Source: Halalkalicoccus sp. CGA53 (lineage in GTDB: Archaea > Halobacteriota > Halobacteria > Halobacteriales > Halalkalicoccaceae). From it: a stretch of DNA of 64,000 bases. Each line of letters opens with the position of its first letter. The first letter of the stretch is position 1. The notes beneath the pieces were generated by a model, which made no database searches, had not been told where the DNA came from, and saw only the letters and a list, made by a program, of their open reading frames with translations. Shown one piece after another: positions 50,816 through 59,573 of the stretch. The position numbers were made by a program, and so were the translations under genes. Location of the stretch: NCBI RefSeq assembly GCF_036429475.1, contig NZ_CP144125.1, positions 2,719,521 to 2,783,520 on the forward strand. Direction: 5' to 3'.

Positions 50816-51784
50816 CTACTCCGCCCAGTACGCTTCGCCTGGCTGGGTCGTGAAGACCGCCCGTTGTAGCAGTTCGACCGCCTTCTCCAGGCCCTCGCGC
50901 GAGGAGGTCAGCGAGTCCTCGTGTTCGATCGAGAGCGCGCCGTCGTAGCCGACCATCCGCAGCGTGGAGACGACGTCCTTCCAGTGCGCCTCGCCGTGGC
51001 CGTAGCCGACGCTCCGGAAGAGCCACGAGCGGTTCGCTTCGTCGGTGTAGGGGGTCGTGTCGAGGACGCCCTTCACCCGGCTGTTCGCCTCGTAGACCCG
51101 GGTATCCTTCGCGTGGCAGTGGTGGATCGCGTTACGCTCGCCGAGATATCTGATGGCTTCACAGACGTCGATACCCTGCCAGTAGAGGTGCGAGGGGTCG
51201 AAGTTCGCGCCGACGTACTCGCTCGTCTCCTCGCGCAGTCGGGCCATCCCGTGTGGCTCGTAGACGAGCATGTTCGGATGCATCTCGATCGCGATCTTCA
51301 CGTCGTGGGTCTCGGCGTGTTCCGCGAGGTCCGACCAGTACTCGACGGCGACCTCCCACTGGTACTCGAGGTTGTCGGCGTGCTCGGTCGGCCACGGTGC
51401 GGTGATCCAGTTCGGCGTCTCGTCGTTCGGGCCCCCTCCCGGTAACCCCGAGAAGCAGGTGACAGCCTCGACGCCCAGCAGGTCCGCGAGCTCGATCGCC
51501 TCCCTGAGTTCCCTGTCGGACTCTGCCGCCCGCTCGTCGTCCGGGTGCAGCGGGTTGTTGTGCGTCGCGAGCGCGCTGATCCGGAGGTCGTACTCCTCGG
51601 TCGCGTCGATCAGCTCAGCGCGCGCGCTGTCGCTCTCGAGGGTCTTCGTCCTCGGGAGGTGGTCTTCGCCGGGGTTGCCGCCGCAGCCGATTTCGACCGC
51701 GTCGACGCCGAGTTCGGAGAGATACCGAAACGCTTCGTCTACGGACTGATCACTGAGTGCATCGGTCAGTACGCCGATCTCCAT
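50816..51784 (-). CDS. Sugar phosphate isomerase/epimerase (xylose isomerase-like TIM barrel)
   Basis: 322 residues. The barrel opens MEIGVLTDALSDQSVDEAFR, with EIGCGGNPGEDHLPRTK, ISALATHNNPLHPDD, KIAIEMHPNMLVYEPHGM (Glu), NFDPSHLYWQGIDVC (Asp/His), HHCHAKDTRVYEAN (His) and ALSIEHEDSL (Glu) as metal-binding residues. Such proteins act on keto sugars or inosose. Pairing with a Gfo/Idh/MocA enzyme and an ABC sugar importer suggests a step in oxidative sugar breakdown. Confidence 0.92.
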   Translation of the reverse strand: MEIGVLTDALSDQSVDEAFRYLSELGVDAVEIGCGGNPGEDHLPRTKTLESDSARAELIDATEEYDLRISALATHNNPLHPDDERAAESDRELREAIELADLLGVEAVTCFSGLPGGGPNDETPNWITAPWPTEHADNLEYQWEVAVEYWSDLAEHAETHDVKIAIEMHPNMLVYEPHGMARLREETSEYVGANFDPSHLYWQGIDVCEAIRYLGERNAIHHCHAKDTRVYEANSRVKGVLDTTPYTDEANRSWLFRSVGYGHGEAHWKDVVSTLRMVGYDGALSIEHEDSLTSSREGLEKAVELLQRAVFTTQPGEAYWAE

Positions 51785-51824
51785 GTGCCGAGCGACGCTC
51801 CCGTCACCTATAACCGTTGGTTCT

Positions 51825-52922
51825 CTACTTCGTCGCCGCCGTCGTCTCGGCCACGATGCCGACCGCCTCGCCTCGCTCGCTGGAGCGGTAGATCGCGTCG
51901 ATCACCCGCTGGACGGCCAGCGCCTGCTCGACGGTGTTCCGTCCGGGCTGGACGCCTGCCTCGACCGCCTCGACGAACGCCCGCTGTTCGGCCGCGTGTG
52001 CGTTCACCTCACGCGTCGTCACCTTCTGGTCGGCGAAGTGTGGCGCGCCGTTCTCGCTCGTCCGGTACATGTCGAGCGAGCCGTCCCCGCGGTCGAACCG
52101 TGCCCCGGCGTCGGTCCCTCGCACCGTGATCGAATCGTCGTTCGGCTGGTTCGCCGCCCAGGCGACGTCGAGACTGATCGTCCGGTCCTCGGCACACCGG
52201 ATGAACGCCGTCGCGGAGTCGTCGACGTCGAACTCGCCCTCGCGGTCGTCCTCGCCCCACATGAAGAGGTAGGTGTAGTCCTCGCGGGTGCCGAACTCCG
52301 AGCGGGTCACGCCCGAGACCTCCACGATCTCGGGGAAGTCGAGGAGGTAGAGCGCCACGTCGAGCGCGTGGACCCCGATGTCGATCAGCGCACCGCCGCC
52401 GGCGATCGACCGGTCGGTGAACCACGAGCCCCGGCCCGGGATCCCCCGACGACGGACGTAGTTCGCGTCGACGTGGGTGACCTCGCCGAAGGTACCGGAA
52501 TCGATCCGGTCTTTGAGCACCTCGACGGGCGGGAGAAACCGGTTGTGAAAGCCGACCATACAGATCGCCTCGGACTCCCTCGCGACGGCGGCGATCCGTT
52601 CGGCGCTCTCGACGTCGTGCGCCAGTGGCTTCTCCAGGAGGACGTCGAGGCCCGCCTCGAGCGCGCCGACGGCGTACTCCTCGTGGAAGCGGTTCGGCGT
52701 CGTGACGATCACGGCGTCGGCGGTCGAAAAGAGGTCGTCGGCCTCGGCGTAGGTCTCGACGCCGTAGTCCCTCGCGAAGCGCTCTCTCGCCTCGGGGAGG
52801 ATGTCGACGCCGCCGACTAGCTGTCCGCCGCTCGTTCGGAGCTGATCCGCGTGGTGACGGCCGATATTTCCGAGTCCAATAATACCGATCCGTACCGACG
52901 CATCACCGGTCATACTCGACAT
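51825..52922 (-). CDS. Gfo/Idh/MocA-family oxidoreductase of the sugar cluster
   Basis: 365 residues (start ATG 52922; ATG 52913 is also possible). Marks: IGIIGLGNIGRHHADQL, VLLEKPLAHDVESAERI with E-K-P, and SIAGGGALIDIGVHALDVAL with catalytic Asp and His. NAD(P)-dependent oxidation of a sugar, inositol or glycoside is expected. It lies 31 bases after the ABC ATPase in reading order and 40 before the TIM-barrel gene, so all are probably one transcript. Confidence 0.92.
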   Translation of the reverse strand: MSSMTGDASVRIGIIGLGNIGRHHADQLRTSGGQLVGGVDILPEARERFARDYGVETYAEADDLFSTADAVIVTTPNRFHEEYAVGALEAGLDVLLEKPLAHDVESAERIAAVARESEAICMVGFHNRFLPPVEVLKDRIDSGTFGEVTHVDANYVRRRGIPGRGSWFTDRSIAGGGALIDIGVHALDVALYLLDFPEIVEVSGVTRSEFGTREDYTYLFMWGEDDREGEFDVDDSATAFIRCAEDRTISLDVAWAANQPNDDSITVRGTDAGARFDRGDGSLDMYRTSENGAPHFADQKVTTREVNAHAAEQRAFVEAVEAGVQPGRNTVEQALAVQRVIDAIYRSSERGEAVGIVAETTAATK

Positions 52923-52953
52923 AGACCGACGATCGGGGATTACCCTTTCCCTA

Positions 52954-54147
52954 TCAGTCGGAGTCGCCCACGCCGCGTTCGGGCGTGCCCGTCGCGCTCG
53001 CCGCGTCGATGAGGCCGTGACGGAGCGCGTCGCCCGTCTCGACGTCGAACAGGTTGACCCGCGAGCGGTCGAGGACGACCCTGACGTCCTCGTCGACCTC
53101 GATCTGCGTGTCCGGGTCGACGCTCATCAGCAGCTGGTCGTCGGTCACCGCGCCGCCTTCGACCTCCATGCTCGTCTCGCTGCCCTCGCCGGTGACGAGG
53201 TAGACGAACACCTCGTTGCCCATCGGTTCGAGCACGTCCGTCCGGGCGTCGATGACCCCCGACGGGTAGTCGAGGCCGTCGGCGGTTCCCTCGAGGTAGA
53301 TGTCCTCCGGGCGGACGCCGACGGTCACGTGGTCGCCCGGCCCGATCCCCTCCGTGGTCGACGGGTCGAACTCGATCGAGAAGTTCTCCGTCTCGAGGCT
53401 GTTCGCCGTCACTTCGGCGTCGACGAAGTTCATCGACGGCGAGCCGATGAAGCCCGCGACGAAGAGGTTCGCCGGCTCGTTGTAGCAGGTCAGCGGCGGG
53501 GCGATCTGCTGGAGTTCGCCCGCGTCGATCACCGCGATCCGGTCGCTCATCGTCATCGCCTCGGCCTGGTCGTGCGTGACGTAGATGATCGTGGTGTCGA
53601 GCCGTCGGTGAAGCCGCTGGAGCTCCGTGCGCATGTGCACCCGGAGCTTCGCGTCCAGGTTCGCGAGCGGCTCGTCCATCAGGAACACGTCGGGTTCGCG
53701 GACGAGCGCGCGGGCGATGGCGACGCGCTGTCGCTGGCCGCCGGACATCTCGTCGGGCATCCGGTCCATCATCCCCTCCAGCTGGACGACGTCGGCGGCC
53801 TCCTCGACTCGCCGGTCGATCTCCTCCTTGTCGAACTTTCGGAGCCTGAGTCCGAAGCTGATGTTGTCGTAGACGTCCATGTGCGGGAACAGCGCGATGT
53901 TCTGGAACACCATCGCGATCCCGCGGTCCTTCGGCGCGAGGTTCGTGACGTCCCGGTCGCCGATGTGGATCTTCCCCTCGGTGGGGATCGTCAGCCCGGC
54001 GATCGTCTCCATCGTCGTCGACTTCCCACAGCCCGACGGGCCGACGAAGGTGACGAACTCGCCGTCTTTGATGTCGAGGTTCATGTTCTCGACCGCCGTT
54101 ACGTCGTCGTACCGTTTCGTGACTCCCTCTAGTTGAACTCGTGCCAT
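52954..54147 (-). CDS. Sugar ABC transporter ATP-binding protein (MalK/UgpC-type)
   Basis: 397 residues. Walker A GPSGCGKST, Q-loop in AMVFQNIALFPHM, signature EMSGGQRQRVAIARAL, Walker B VFLMDEPLANLD and the H-loop YVTHDQAEAM are all present. After about residue 235 an OB-like regulatory domain follows, as in MalK (IGSPSMNFVDAEV, VGVRPEDIYLEG). It powers the two permeases encoded upstream. The gene begins four bases after the end of the second permease gene. Confidence 0.96.
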   Translation of the reverse strand: MARVQLEGVTKRYDDVTAVENMNLDIKDGEFVTFVGPSGCGKSTTMETIAGLTIPTEGKIHIGDRDVTNLAPKDRGIAMVFQNIALFPHMDVYDNISFGLRLRKFDKEEIDRRVEEAADVVQLEGMMDRMPDEMSGGQRQRVAIARALVREPDVFLMDEPLANLDAKLRVHMRTELQRLHRRLDTTIIYVTHDQAEAMTMSDRIAVIDAGELQQIAPPLTCYNEPANLFVAGFIGSPSMNFVDAEVTANSLETENFSIEFDPSTTEGIGPGDHVTVGVRPEDIYLEGTADGLDYPSGVIDARTDVLEPMGNEVFVYLVTGEGSETSMEVEGGAVTDDQLLMSVDPDTQIEVDEDVRVVLDRSRVNLFDVETGDALRHGLIDAASATGTPERGVGDSD

Positions 54148-54151
54148 GGTC

Positions 54152-55114
54152 TTACTCCTTGAGTGCTCCCGCGGTGAGCCCGCTGACGATCTTCTCCTGG
54201 GCGACGACCACCAGTATCGCGACCGGCAGGACGCCGATGATACTCGCTGCGGCCATCAGGTTGAACAGTATCTCGTACTGTCCCTGGTAGCCGAGGATCC
54301 CCCAGACCAGCGGCCCCCAGGTGTCGGGCTGACCGTCGGTCATCAGGAACGAGAAGAAGAACTCGTTGTACGCCGCGATGAACGTGAGCACGCCCGCCGT
54401 TGCCACGCCGGGTGCCGACAGCGGGATGATCACGCGGAAGAGCGCGCCGAGGCGGGTCGTCCCCTCCACCCTGGCGGCGTCCTCCAGCCCATCGGGGATC
54501 TGTGCGTAGAACGTCGTGAGGATGAAGATCGCGAGCGGCATGTAGAGCGCGCTGATCGGGACGATGATCGCGTACGGCGTGTTGTAGAGGCTGCCGTCCT
54601 GCAAGAGCGGTTCGAGGATAGCGAGGTTCGTGTTGAACAGGTCGTTCAGCGGGATGAAGAAGGCCGCCGGTGGGAAGAAGGAGACGACCAGCACCAGCAG
54701 CATCAGCGGTCCCTTCCCGGGGAACCTGAGCCGTCCGAAGACGTAGCCCGCGAGCGAGCCGACGAGCAGGACGACGACCGTCGAGGCGCCCGCGATCACG
54801 AAGCTGTTGAACATGTAGCGGTGGAACGGGAGCACCGTGAACACCTCGACGAACGCGGCGGGGTTGAAGCCGTTCGGCAACAGCCCCACGCCTTCGGCGA
54901 GCCGCCCCTCGGGCGTCAGCGCGACCATCAGCAGCCAGTAGAACGGGAAGAGCGTCGTCACGAGGAAGAAGACGGTGACGACGTAGAACATCGACCGATA
55001 GGTCCGCTCGGGGTTCGAGATCGCTCCCGAGACCCACCGCTCTAACGGCCCGCGGTCGAGTTCTGGCTCCTCCTGTCGGGTCTCCTCGGCCGCCGTCTCC
55101 GTCTCTGCGGCCAT
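54152..55114 (-). CDS. Carbohydrate ABC transporter permease (MalG-type)
   Basis: 320 residues with six helices. The EAA loop is seen as ARVEGTTRLGALFRVIIPLSAP (G near 230), with family marks PFYWLLMVALTPEGRL and SFFPPAAFFIPL. The N-terminus is acidic and Glu-rich. Its start overlaps the end of the other permease gene by one base (55114). Together with that gene it forms the membrane channel. Confidence 0.94.
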   Translation of the reverse strand: MAAETETAAEETRQEEPELDRGPLERWVSGAISNPERTYRSMFYVVTVFFLVTTLFPFYWLLMVALTPEGRLAEGVGLLPNGFNPAAFVEVFTVLPFHRYMFNSFVIAGASTVVVLLVGSLAGYVFGRLRFPGKGPLMLLVLVVSFFPPAAFFIPLNDLFNTNLAILEPLLQDGSLYNTPYAIIVPISALYMPLAIFILTTFYAQIPDGLEDAARVEGTTRLGALFRVIIPLSAPGVATAGVLTFIAAYNEFFFSFLMTDGQPDTWGPLVWGILGYQGQYEILFNLMAAASIIGVLPVAILVVVAQEKIVSGLTAGALKE

Positions 55115-56112
55115 CAGTAGAACCCTCCTTCGCTGTCACGGAACTTGAAGATGTAGACGGAGGCGAACAGTCCGATCACCACGGCGGTGATGAACGCCAC
55201 CGCCGCGGCGGTCCCGAAGATGCGGGTGCCGCCGAACATCGCCTCGACGACCATGCAGGTCAGCGAGGGGACGATCGTACAGCCGGAGGTGGACTCGATC
55301 AGGCCGTAGACCCGCATCGCGTCCATCGTGCGGAACAGCATCGCGACGAGCAGCGCGGGGAGCACCAGCGGGAAGGTAATCATCTTGAACTGCTGCCAGC
55401 GAGAGGCCCCCGAGACGCGCGCGACGTCGTAGAGGCTCCTGTCGACGCTCTGGAGGCCCGCGAGGATCAGAAGCGCCATGAACGCCGCGGTCTTCCAGAC
55501 GTCGGCGATCAGGATGATGAAGAAGCTGTCCCGGCTGCTCGCGAGCGGGTCAGCCCCGAACAGACCCAGCCACTGCATCAGGTCGCTCATGAAGCCGACG
55601 GTCGGCTGGAACAGCAGGAAGAAGAGCATCCCCTGGATGACGATCGGCACCGCCCACGGGAGGATGATCGCGACCCGGACCCAGCGTCGGCCGCGGAACT
55701 CTTGGTCGAGCACGAGCGCTTGGCCGAAGCCGATGATCGTCGTAAAGAGCACGTTCAACAGCGCGAACGCCAGCGTGACGAACAGCGCCTGCTGGAAGAA
55801 GGGCGTCCCGAGTTCGACGAACGGGAAGCCGCCCGTGAAGCCGACGTCGAGGAACTGCCTCGCCAGGCGTGCGTCGCCGGTGAGGATGTTCACGTAGTTC
55901 TCCAAGCCGACGAACTCGCCGAGCGGTTCGGCACCGCGGGTCTGGTCGTCGAGCAGCGACATCCAGAACGTCGCGATCAGCGGGTAGAACGCGATCAGCG
56001 CGAGCAGCGCGAACGCCGGCGCCAGCAGCAGGTAGGCGTACGCCGCCTCGCTCAGGTTCTCCATCCAGTCGACGACCGGCGCGAGCGCGCCGCGCTCGCG
56101 TTCGGCCGCCAT
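55114..56112 (-). CDS. Sugar ABC transporter permease (MalF-type)
   Basis: 332 residues. Helices such as YAYLLLAPAFALLALIAFYPLIATFW, TLAFALLNVLFTTIIGFGQALV, and IILPWAVPIVIQGMLFFLLF, with an EAA loop ARVSGASRWQQFKMITFPLVLP. It sits between the binding-protein gene upstream and the MalG-type gene downstream. The two Cys in GCTIVPSLTCMVVEA lie in an outside loop and could form a disulfide. Confidence 0.94.
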   Translation of the reverse strand: MAAERERGALAPVVDWMENLSEAAYAYLLLAPAFALLALIAFYPLIATFWMSLLDDQTRGAEPLGEFVGLENYVNILTGDARLARQFLDVGFTGGFPFVELGTPFFQQALFVTLAFALLNVLFTTIIGFGQALVLDQEFRGRRWVRVAIILPWAVPIVIQGMLFFLLFQPTVGFMSDLMQWLGLFGADPLASSRDSFFIILIADVWKTAAFMALLILAGLQSVDRSLYDVARVSGASRWQQFKMITFPLVLPALLVAMLFRTMDAMRVYGLIESTSGCTIVPSLTCMVVEAMFGGTRIFGTAAAVAFITAVVIGLFASVYIFKFRDSEGGFY

Positions 56113-56141
56113 CTACCGTCGCCTCCGATCTGTGTGTTCCA

Positions 56142-57614
56142 TCACTGGTCCTCCACGTCGCGTTCGCTGCGTTCGAGGCGTTCTTTGAGGTCTCCCATCG
56201 CCCCCTCGGGGCTCTTCTCGCCCCGGTAGGCGTTGTGCACCTCGCCGAAGATGAGCGCCGCCTGCTCCGGCCAGAGGTCCGTCACCGGTCGGGGGACGGC
56301 GTTGTCGCCGATCACCTGTATCGCGTCCGTGTAGCGTGCGACCGGCCCCGCCTCCTCGACGGTGACGTCCTCGAGCATCCCGAGGTCCGGCGGGAGCCAC
56401 CCCTGTACCTCGAACATGTGGAGCATCACCTCGTCGGTGGCGAACGCCTCCATCACCTGGACGACCTCGTCGATCCGGTCGCTGTTCGGGTTGGCGACTA
56501 GGTGCCAGCCGCCGAGCGCGGACGCCGTCCCGCCGGTCCCCTCGTACTCCGCCCCGTCCTCGGTGACGCCGTACGGGATCGGCATCACACCCAGGTTCTC
56601 GCCCATCTCCTCTTCGACCCCGCTGATCGCGATGGAGTACGGCCAGTTCCGGTGCATGATCGAGTTCCCGTTCGCGAACGGGCCACGCGCCTCCTCCTCG
56701 GACCACTGGACGATCGAGGTGGGGGCGATCTGGGGGTAGCCGTCGAGCGCGTGTTCGTCGTCCTCGCCGTGCATGAACGCACGCATCATCCGGATCGCGT
56801 CGAGCACCGGCTCCTCGTCGACCGTCGGCTCCCGCCCGCCGGCCTCGAAGAGGTTCTCGTGGTCACCGAAGTACGCCCCGCCCCAGCTCGACATCGTCTC
56901 GTTGAACGTACAGCACGAGAGCCCCTCGTAGGCGGCCGCCTGGGTGGTGAAGCCGAAGTCCACGGTGGGGTTCTGCTCCATCGTGTCGGCGGTCACCTCG
57001 GCGAACTCCTGCCAGGAGATCGGTTCGGTCGCCCAGTCGTCGGTGTCGTAGCCCGCGTCCTCGACCAGGTCGCGTCTGTACTGCATCGTCCCGAAGTCCG
57101 GAAAGAGCGGCAGCGCGTGGAGCTCCCCCGTCTCGGGGTGGCGGGCGGTCTCGACCGCCGCGTCGAGGTAGTCGTTCTCGACCCGGTCGAGCGCCCCGCT
57201 CGGCAGCAGGTCGTCGAGCGCGAGCGACTGCTCCCTGAGGATGAACAGGAGCGCCCAGCCGCTGTCCATCATGAAGACGTCCGGCGGCGATCGGCCGGCC
57301 TGCAGCGCCGACTGGTACTGCTGGCGCCGCGATCCGGTGTCGTCCGGTCCTGGGCGGACCACCACGTCGATGTCCTCGTCGAGACCCACCTCGTAGAGGA
57401 CGTCGACGAGACCGGTCTCGCCCTCCTCGGCGTGCATCAGCCCCTCGAAGTCGCTGTCGCCCGAGATGACCACCGTGCCCTGTTCACGGGCCTCCCCGAG
57501 ACAGCCGGCAACGCTCGCGACGCCGGCCGTCGCACCACCGGCCGACGCCGCCTTGACGAACTGTCGGCGGGAGAGGCCCCGTCGTCTGCCCTCGATCGTG
57601 CTCCCCTGTGCCAT
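56142..57614 (-). CDS. Sugar ABC transporter substrate-binding lipoprotein
   Basis: 490 residues. A Tat signal SRRQFVKAASAGG leads to the lipobox VASVAGC. The rest is a cluster-B-type sugar-binding protein: RSPPDVFMMDSGWALLFILR, LPLFPDFGTMQYRRDLVEDAG, SAYGLSCCTF-like pocket near 220, then WHLVANPNSDRIDEVVQVMEAF. It captures an unknown sugar outside and hands it to the permeases. A start at 57614 is supported by the signal. The acidic surface fits a halophile. Confidence 0.94.
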   Translation of the reverse strand: MAQGSTIEGRRRGLSRRQFVKAASAGGATAGVASVAGCLGEAREQGTVVISGDSDFEGLMHAEEGETGLVDVLYEVGLDEDIDVVVRPGPDDTGSRRQQYQSALQAGRSPPDVFMMDSGWALLFILREQSLALDDLLPSGALDRVENDYLDAAVETARHPETGELHALPLFPDFGTMQYRRDLVEDAGYDTDDWATEPISWQEFAEVTADTMEQNPTVDFGFTTQAAAYEGLSCCTFNETMSSWGGAYFGDHENLFEAGGREPTVDEEPVLDAIRMMRAFMHGEDDEHALDGYPQIAPTSIVQWSEEEARGPFANGNSIMHRNWPYSIAISGVEEEMGENLGVMPIPYGVTEDGAEYEGTGGTASALGGWHLVANPNSDRIDEVVQVMEAFATDEVMLHMFEVQGWLPPDLGMLEDVTVEEAGPVARYTDAIQVIGDNAVPRPVTDLWPEQAALIFGEVHNAYRGEKSPEGAMGDLKERLERSERDVEDQ

Positions 57615-57681
57615 ATACTCGCGGAGAGATGGGTGATACCTACTTAATAGTTATGAACATGTGTACTATCGGTGTTGTAAA

Positions 57682-58464
57682 TTACGCGTCGACGACGAAC
57701 AGCCGACGGTCACACGCCGGACAGACCACCTCGGCCTCGGGGAGGCTCCGGGGGTCCCGACCACCACAACAGCCCGTCACCGGCCGCTCGGAGAGCGAGC
57801 ACTCACACGCCGGACAACGCTCTAAGAACCCGCGGAGCGGGCGGGTGGCCGCCGCCCGGGTGCTCTCCTCGATCGTGGGGGCGACCCGTCCGAGCGTCCG
57901 TATCGCCGCGAGTTCGGCGATCGCCACCGGCCGGGAGACGAACGTGCCGGGGAGCCCTCGCTCCCCGAGCGCGAACCGGACGTCCCCGGCCACCGAGAGC
58001 ACCTCCACCCCGTCTACGCCGTCGAGGTCGCCGGCGAGTTCGTCCGCGAGTGCGCGATCGGACAGCGAGCGGAGCGCCCCCATCTCCGCCACCCAGTGTT
58101 CCTCGAACGCCGGATCGAGGGTGACCCGGTCCTCCCCCAGCCGGACGACGCCCGCCTCGGCGAGCGCGGCGAGCACCGCCTCGCCGTCGGCGTCATCGAG
58201 AGCTCCGATCGATCCGGGCCCGCTCTCCCGGTGGAACGGGTCGACCGGGAGGAACGAGACGAGCCACGGGGCGAAGCGGGGGGTGTACGGGACGATGTAG
58301 CCCCGCGTCCAGACGAGCGCCGTGCCCAGGAGCCCCACCGAGAGCGCCCCGACGCGAGAGCGTCTCGCGAGCGCGAGCGCGGCCACCGCGACGAGCGCGA
58401 GGTTCACCGCCGTACAGGGGAGACAGCGGTTTTCACCGACGTACCCCGGGGTTTTCTCCACCAT
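57682..58464 (-). CDS. Membrane protein with zinc-ribbon tail, coupled to a TrmB regulator
   Basis: 260 residues from ATG 58464. The N-terminus has C-L-P-C in ENRCLPCTAVNLALVAVAALALA, then a second hydrophobic segment SVGLLGTALVWTRGYIV. The middle is soluble and acidic (LDDADGEAVLAALAEAGVVRLGEDRV). The C-terminus has two Cys pairs, LERCPACECSL and VVCPACDRRLF, with GCCGG between, enough for a zinc ribbon. The ATG overlaps the TrmB stop (ATGA), so both are cotranslated. Function unknown; it may be a membrane partner of the regulator, which is inference. Confidence 0.7.
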   Translation of the reverse strand: MVEKTPGYVGENRCLPCTAVNLALVAVAALALARRSRVGALSVGLLGTALVWTRGYIVPYTPRFAPWLVSFLPVDPFHRESGPGSIGALDDADGEAVLAALAEAGVVRLGEDRVTLDPAFEEHWVAEMGALRSLSDRALADELAGDLDGVDGVEVLSVAGDVRFALGERGLPGTFVSRPVAIAELAAIRTLGRVAPTIEESTRAAATRPLRGFLERCPACECSLSERPVTGCCGGRDPRSLPEAEVVCPACDRRLFVVDA

Positions 58465-59537
58465 CACTCGACCCCCTCGACGACGACCCGCGTCGCCTCG
58501 ACGTCCTCGATCGTCGCACCCCAGCCGCCGACCGCCACGCGCTCGTTCCCGGTGTCGACGACGAGCGTCGCGCGGCCGGCGTAGCGCGCGATCGAGGGCT
58601 CTTCGGACCCCCCGGTCGTCGCGCTGTACTCCACGTCGACGACCCGTCCGGAGAGTTCACACGCCTCTCCCGTCGCCGTCTCGAAGCCGGAGACCGAGAC
58701 CGAGACCTCCCTGCCGTCCTCGACCGCGGGCTCGATCGCCCGGAGACACTCGCGCACGTCGACGTAGGCGACCGGCGGCTCCGTCGGGCGGCTCGAGTGG
58801 ATCGGCTCCCAGACCTCCCAGAGGCAGGTCGCGAAGAACCAGTGGAAGACGTAGGCGTGTGTGCGGTCGTCGACGAGCACACCGTACTGGTTCGTCGAGT
58901 CGGGGTGTGGGTCGAAGAAGCTCCGCGACCGATCGACGAGTACGACGAACGGCGTCGGCAGCGGCCGGTGACGCGCCTCGGTACACGCGCCGGCGAGTTC
59001 CTCCGTCGAGGGGAGCGCCGTCCCCTCCGGGGATCGGGTGTGGATCGAGAGACGCACGTCGACGCCGCGGTCGACCGCCGCCACCAGGTCCTCCCTGAGC
59101 GTGTGGAACTCCTCCGGCGAGACCGAGAGCTGGACTCGATACCTCGCCTCGCCGATCGCCGAGCGCGCCCGCTCGAAGAGCGTGTCGAACCGTCCCACGA
59201 TCCCCACGCGAGGGGCCTCTTTCGGTGGCTCGCTCCACCGGGATTCGATCTCCTCGGTCGCCGCCTCGAGCCGACGCGCCCGCCCGACGAGGTCGCTCAC
59301 GACGACCTCGGGATCGCTCGCCCGGGCGTGGAGGCTCCCCTCCTGGTAGGTCTCGACGAACCCCTCGGCTTCGAGCGCGCGGAGTACGTCGTAGATCCGC
59401 GGATCCGGCACCTCGCTCGCGTCGGCCACCTCGGTCGCCGAGGCCGACCCCAGATCGAGCAGCGTCACGTAGGCGTCGGCCTGGTAGGGCGAGAGCCCCG
59501 CCTCCTCCAGGACGCCCCGAAGCTCCTCTGCGTTCAC
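58464..59537 (-). CDS. TrmB-family transcriptional regulator
   Basis: 357 residues from GTG 59537. A winged helix spans residues 1-85 (ELRGVLEEAGLSPYQADAYV, ATEVADASEVPDPRIYDVLR). A coiled stretch leads to a TrmB-type sensor domain (GIVGRFDTLFERARSAIGEA onward) ending with a beta domain (VAVGGWGATIEDVEATRVVV). TrmB proteins bind sugars and control sugar transport and central metabolism genes. Its place beside the ABC importer genes fits that role. Confidence 0.88.
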   Translation of the reverse strand: MNAEELRGVLEEAGLSPYQADAYVTLLDLGSASATEVADASEVPDPRIYDVLRALEAEGFVETYQEGSLHARASDPEVVVSDLVGRARRLEAATEEIESRWSEPPKEAPRVGIVGRFDTLFERARSAIGEARYRVQLSVSPEEFHTLREDLVAAVDRGVDVRLSIHTRSPEGTALPSTEELAGACTEARHRPLPTPFVVLVDRSRSFFDPHPDSTNQYGVLVDDRTHAYVFHWFFATCLWEVWEPIHSSRPTEPPVAYVDVRECLRAIEPAVEDGREVSVSVSGFETATGEACELSGRVVDVEYSATTGGSEEPSIARYAGRATLVVDTGNERVAVGGWGATIEDVEATRVVVEGVE

Positions 59538-59573
59538 CCCCGTGGGTGCTCGCCGAAACGGGATAAAAGGTTC

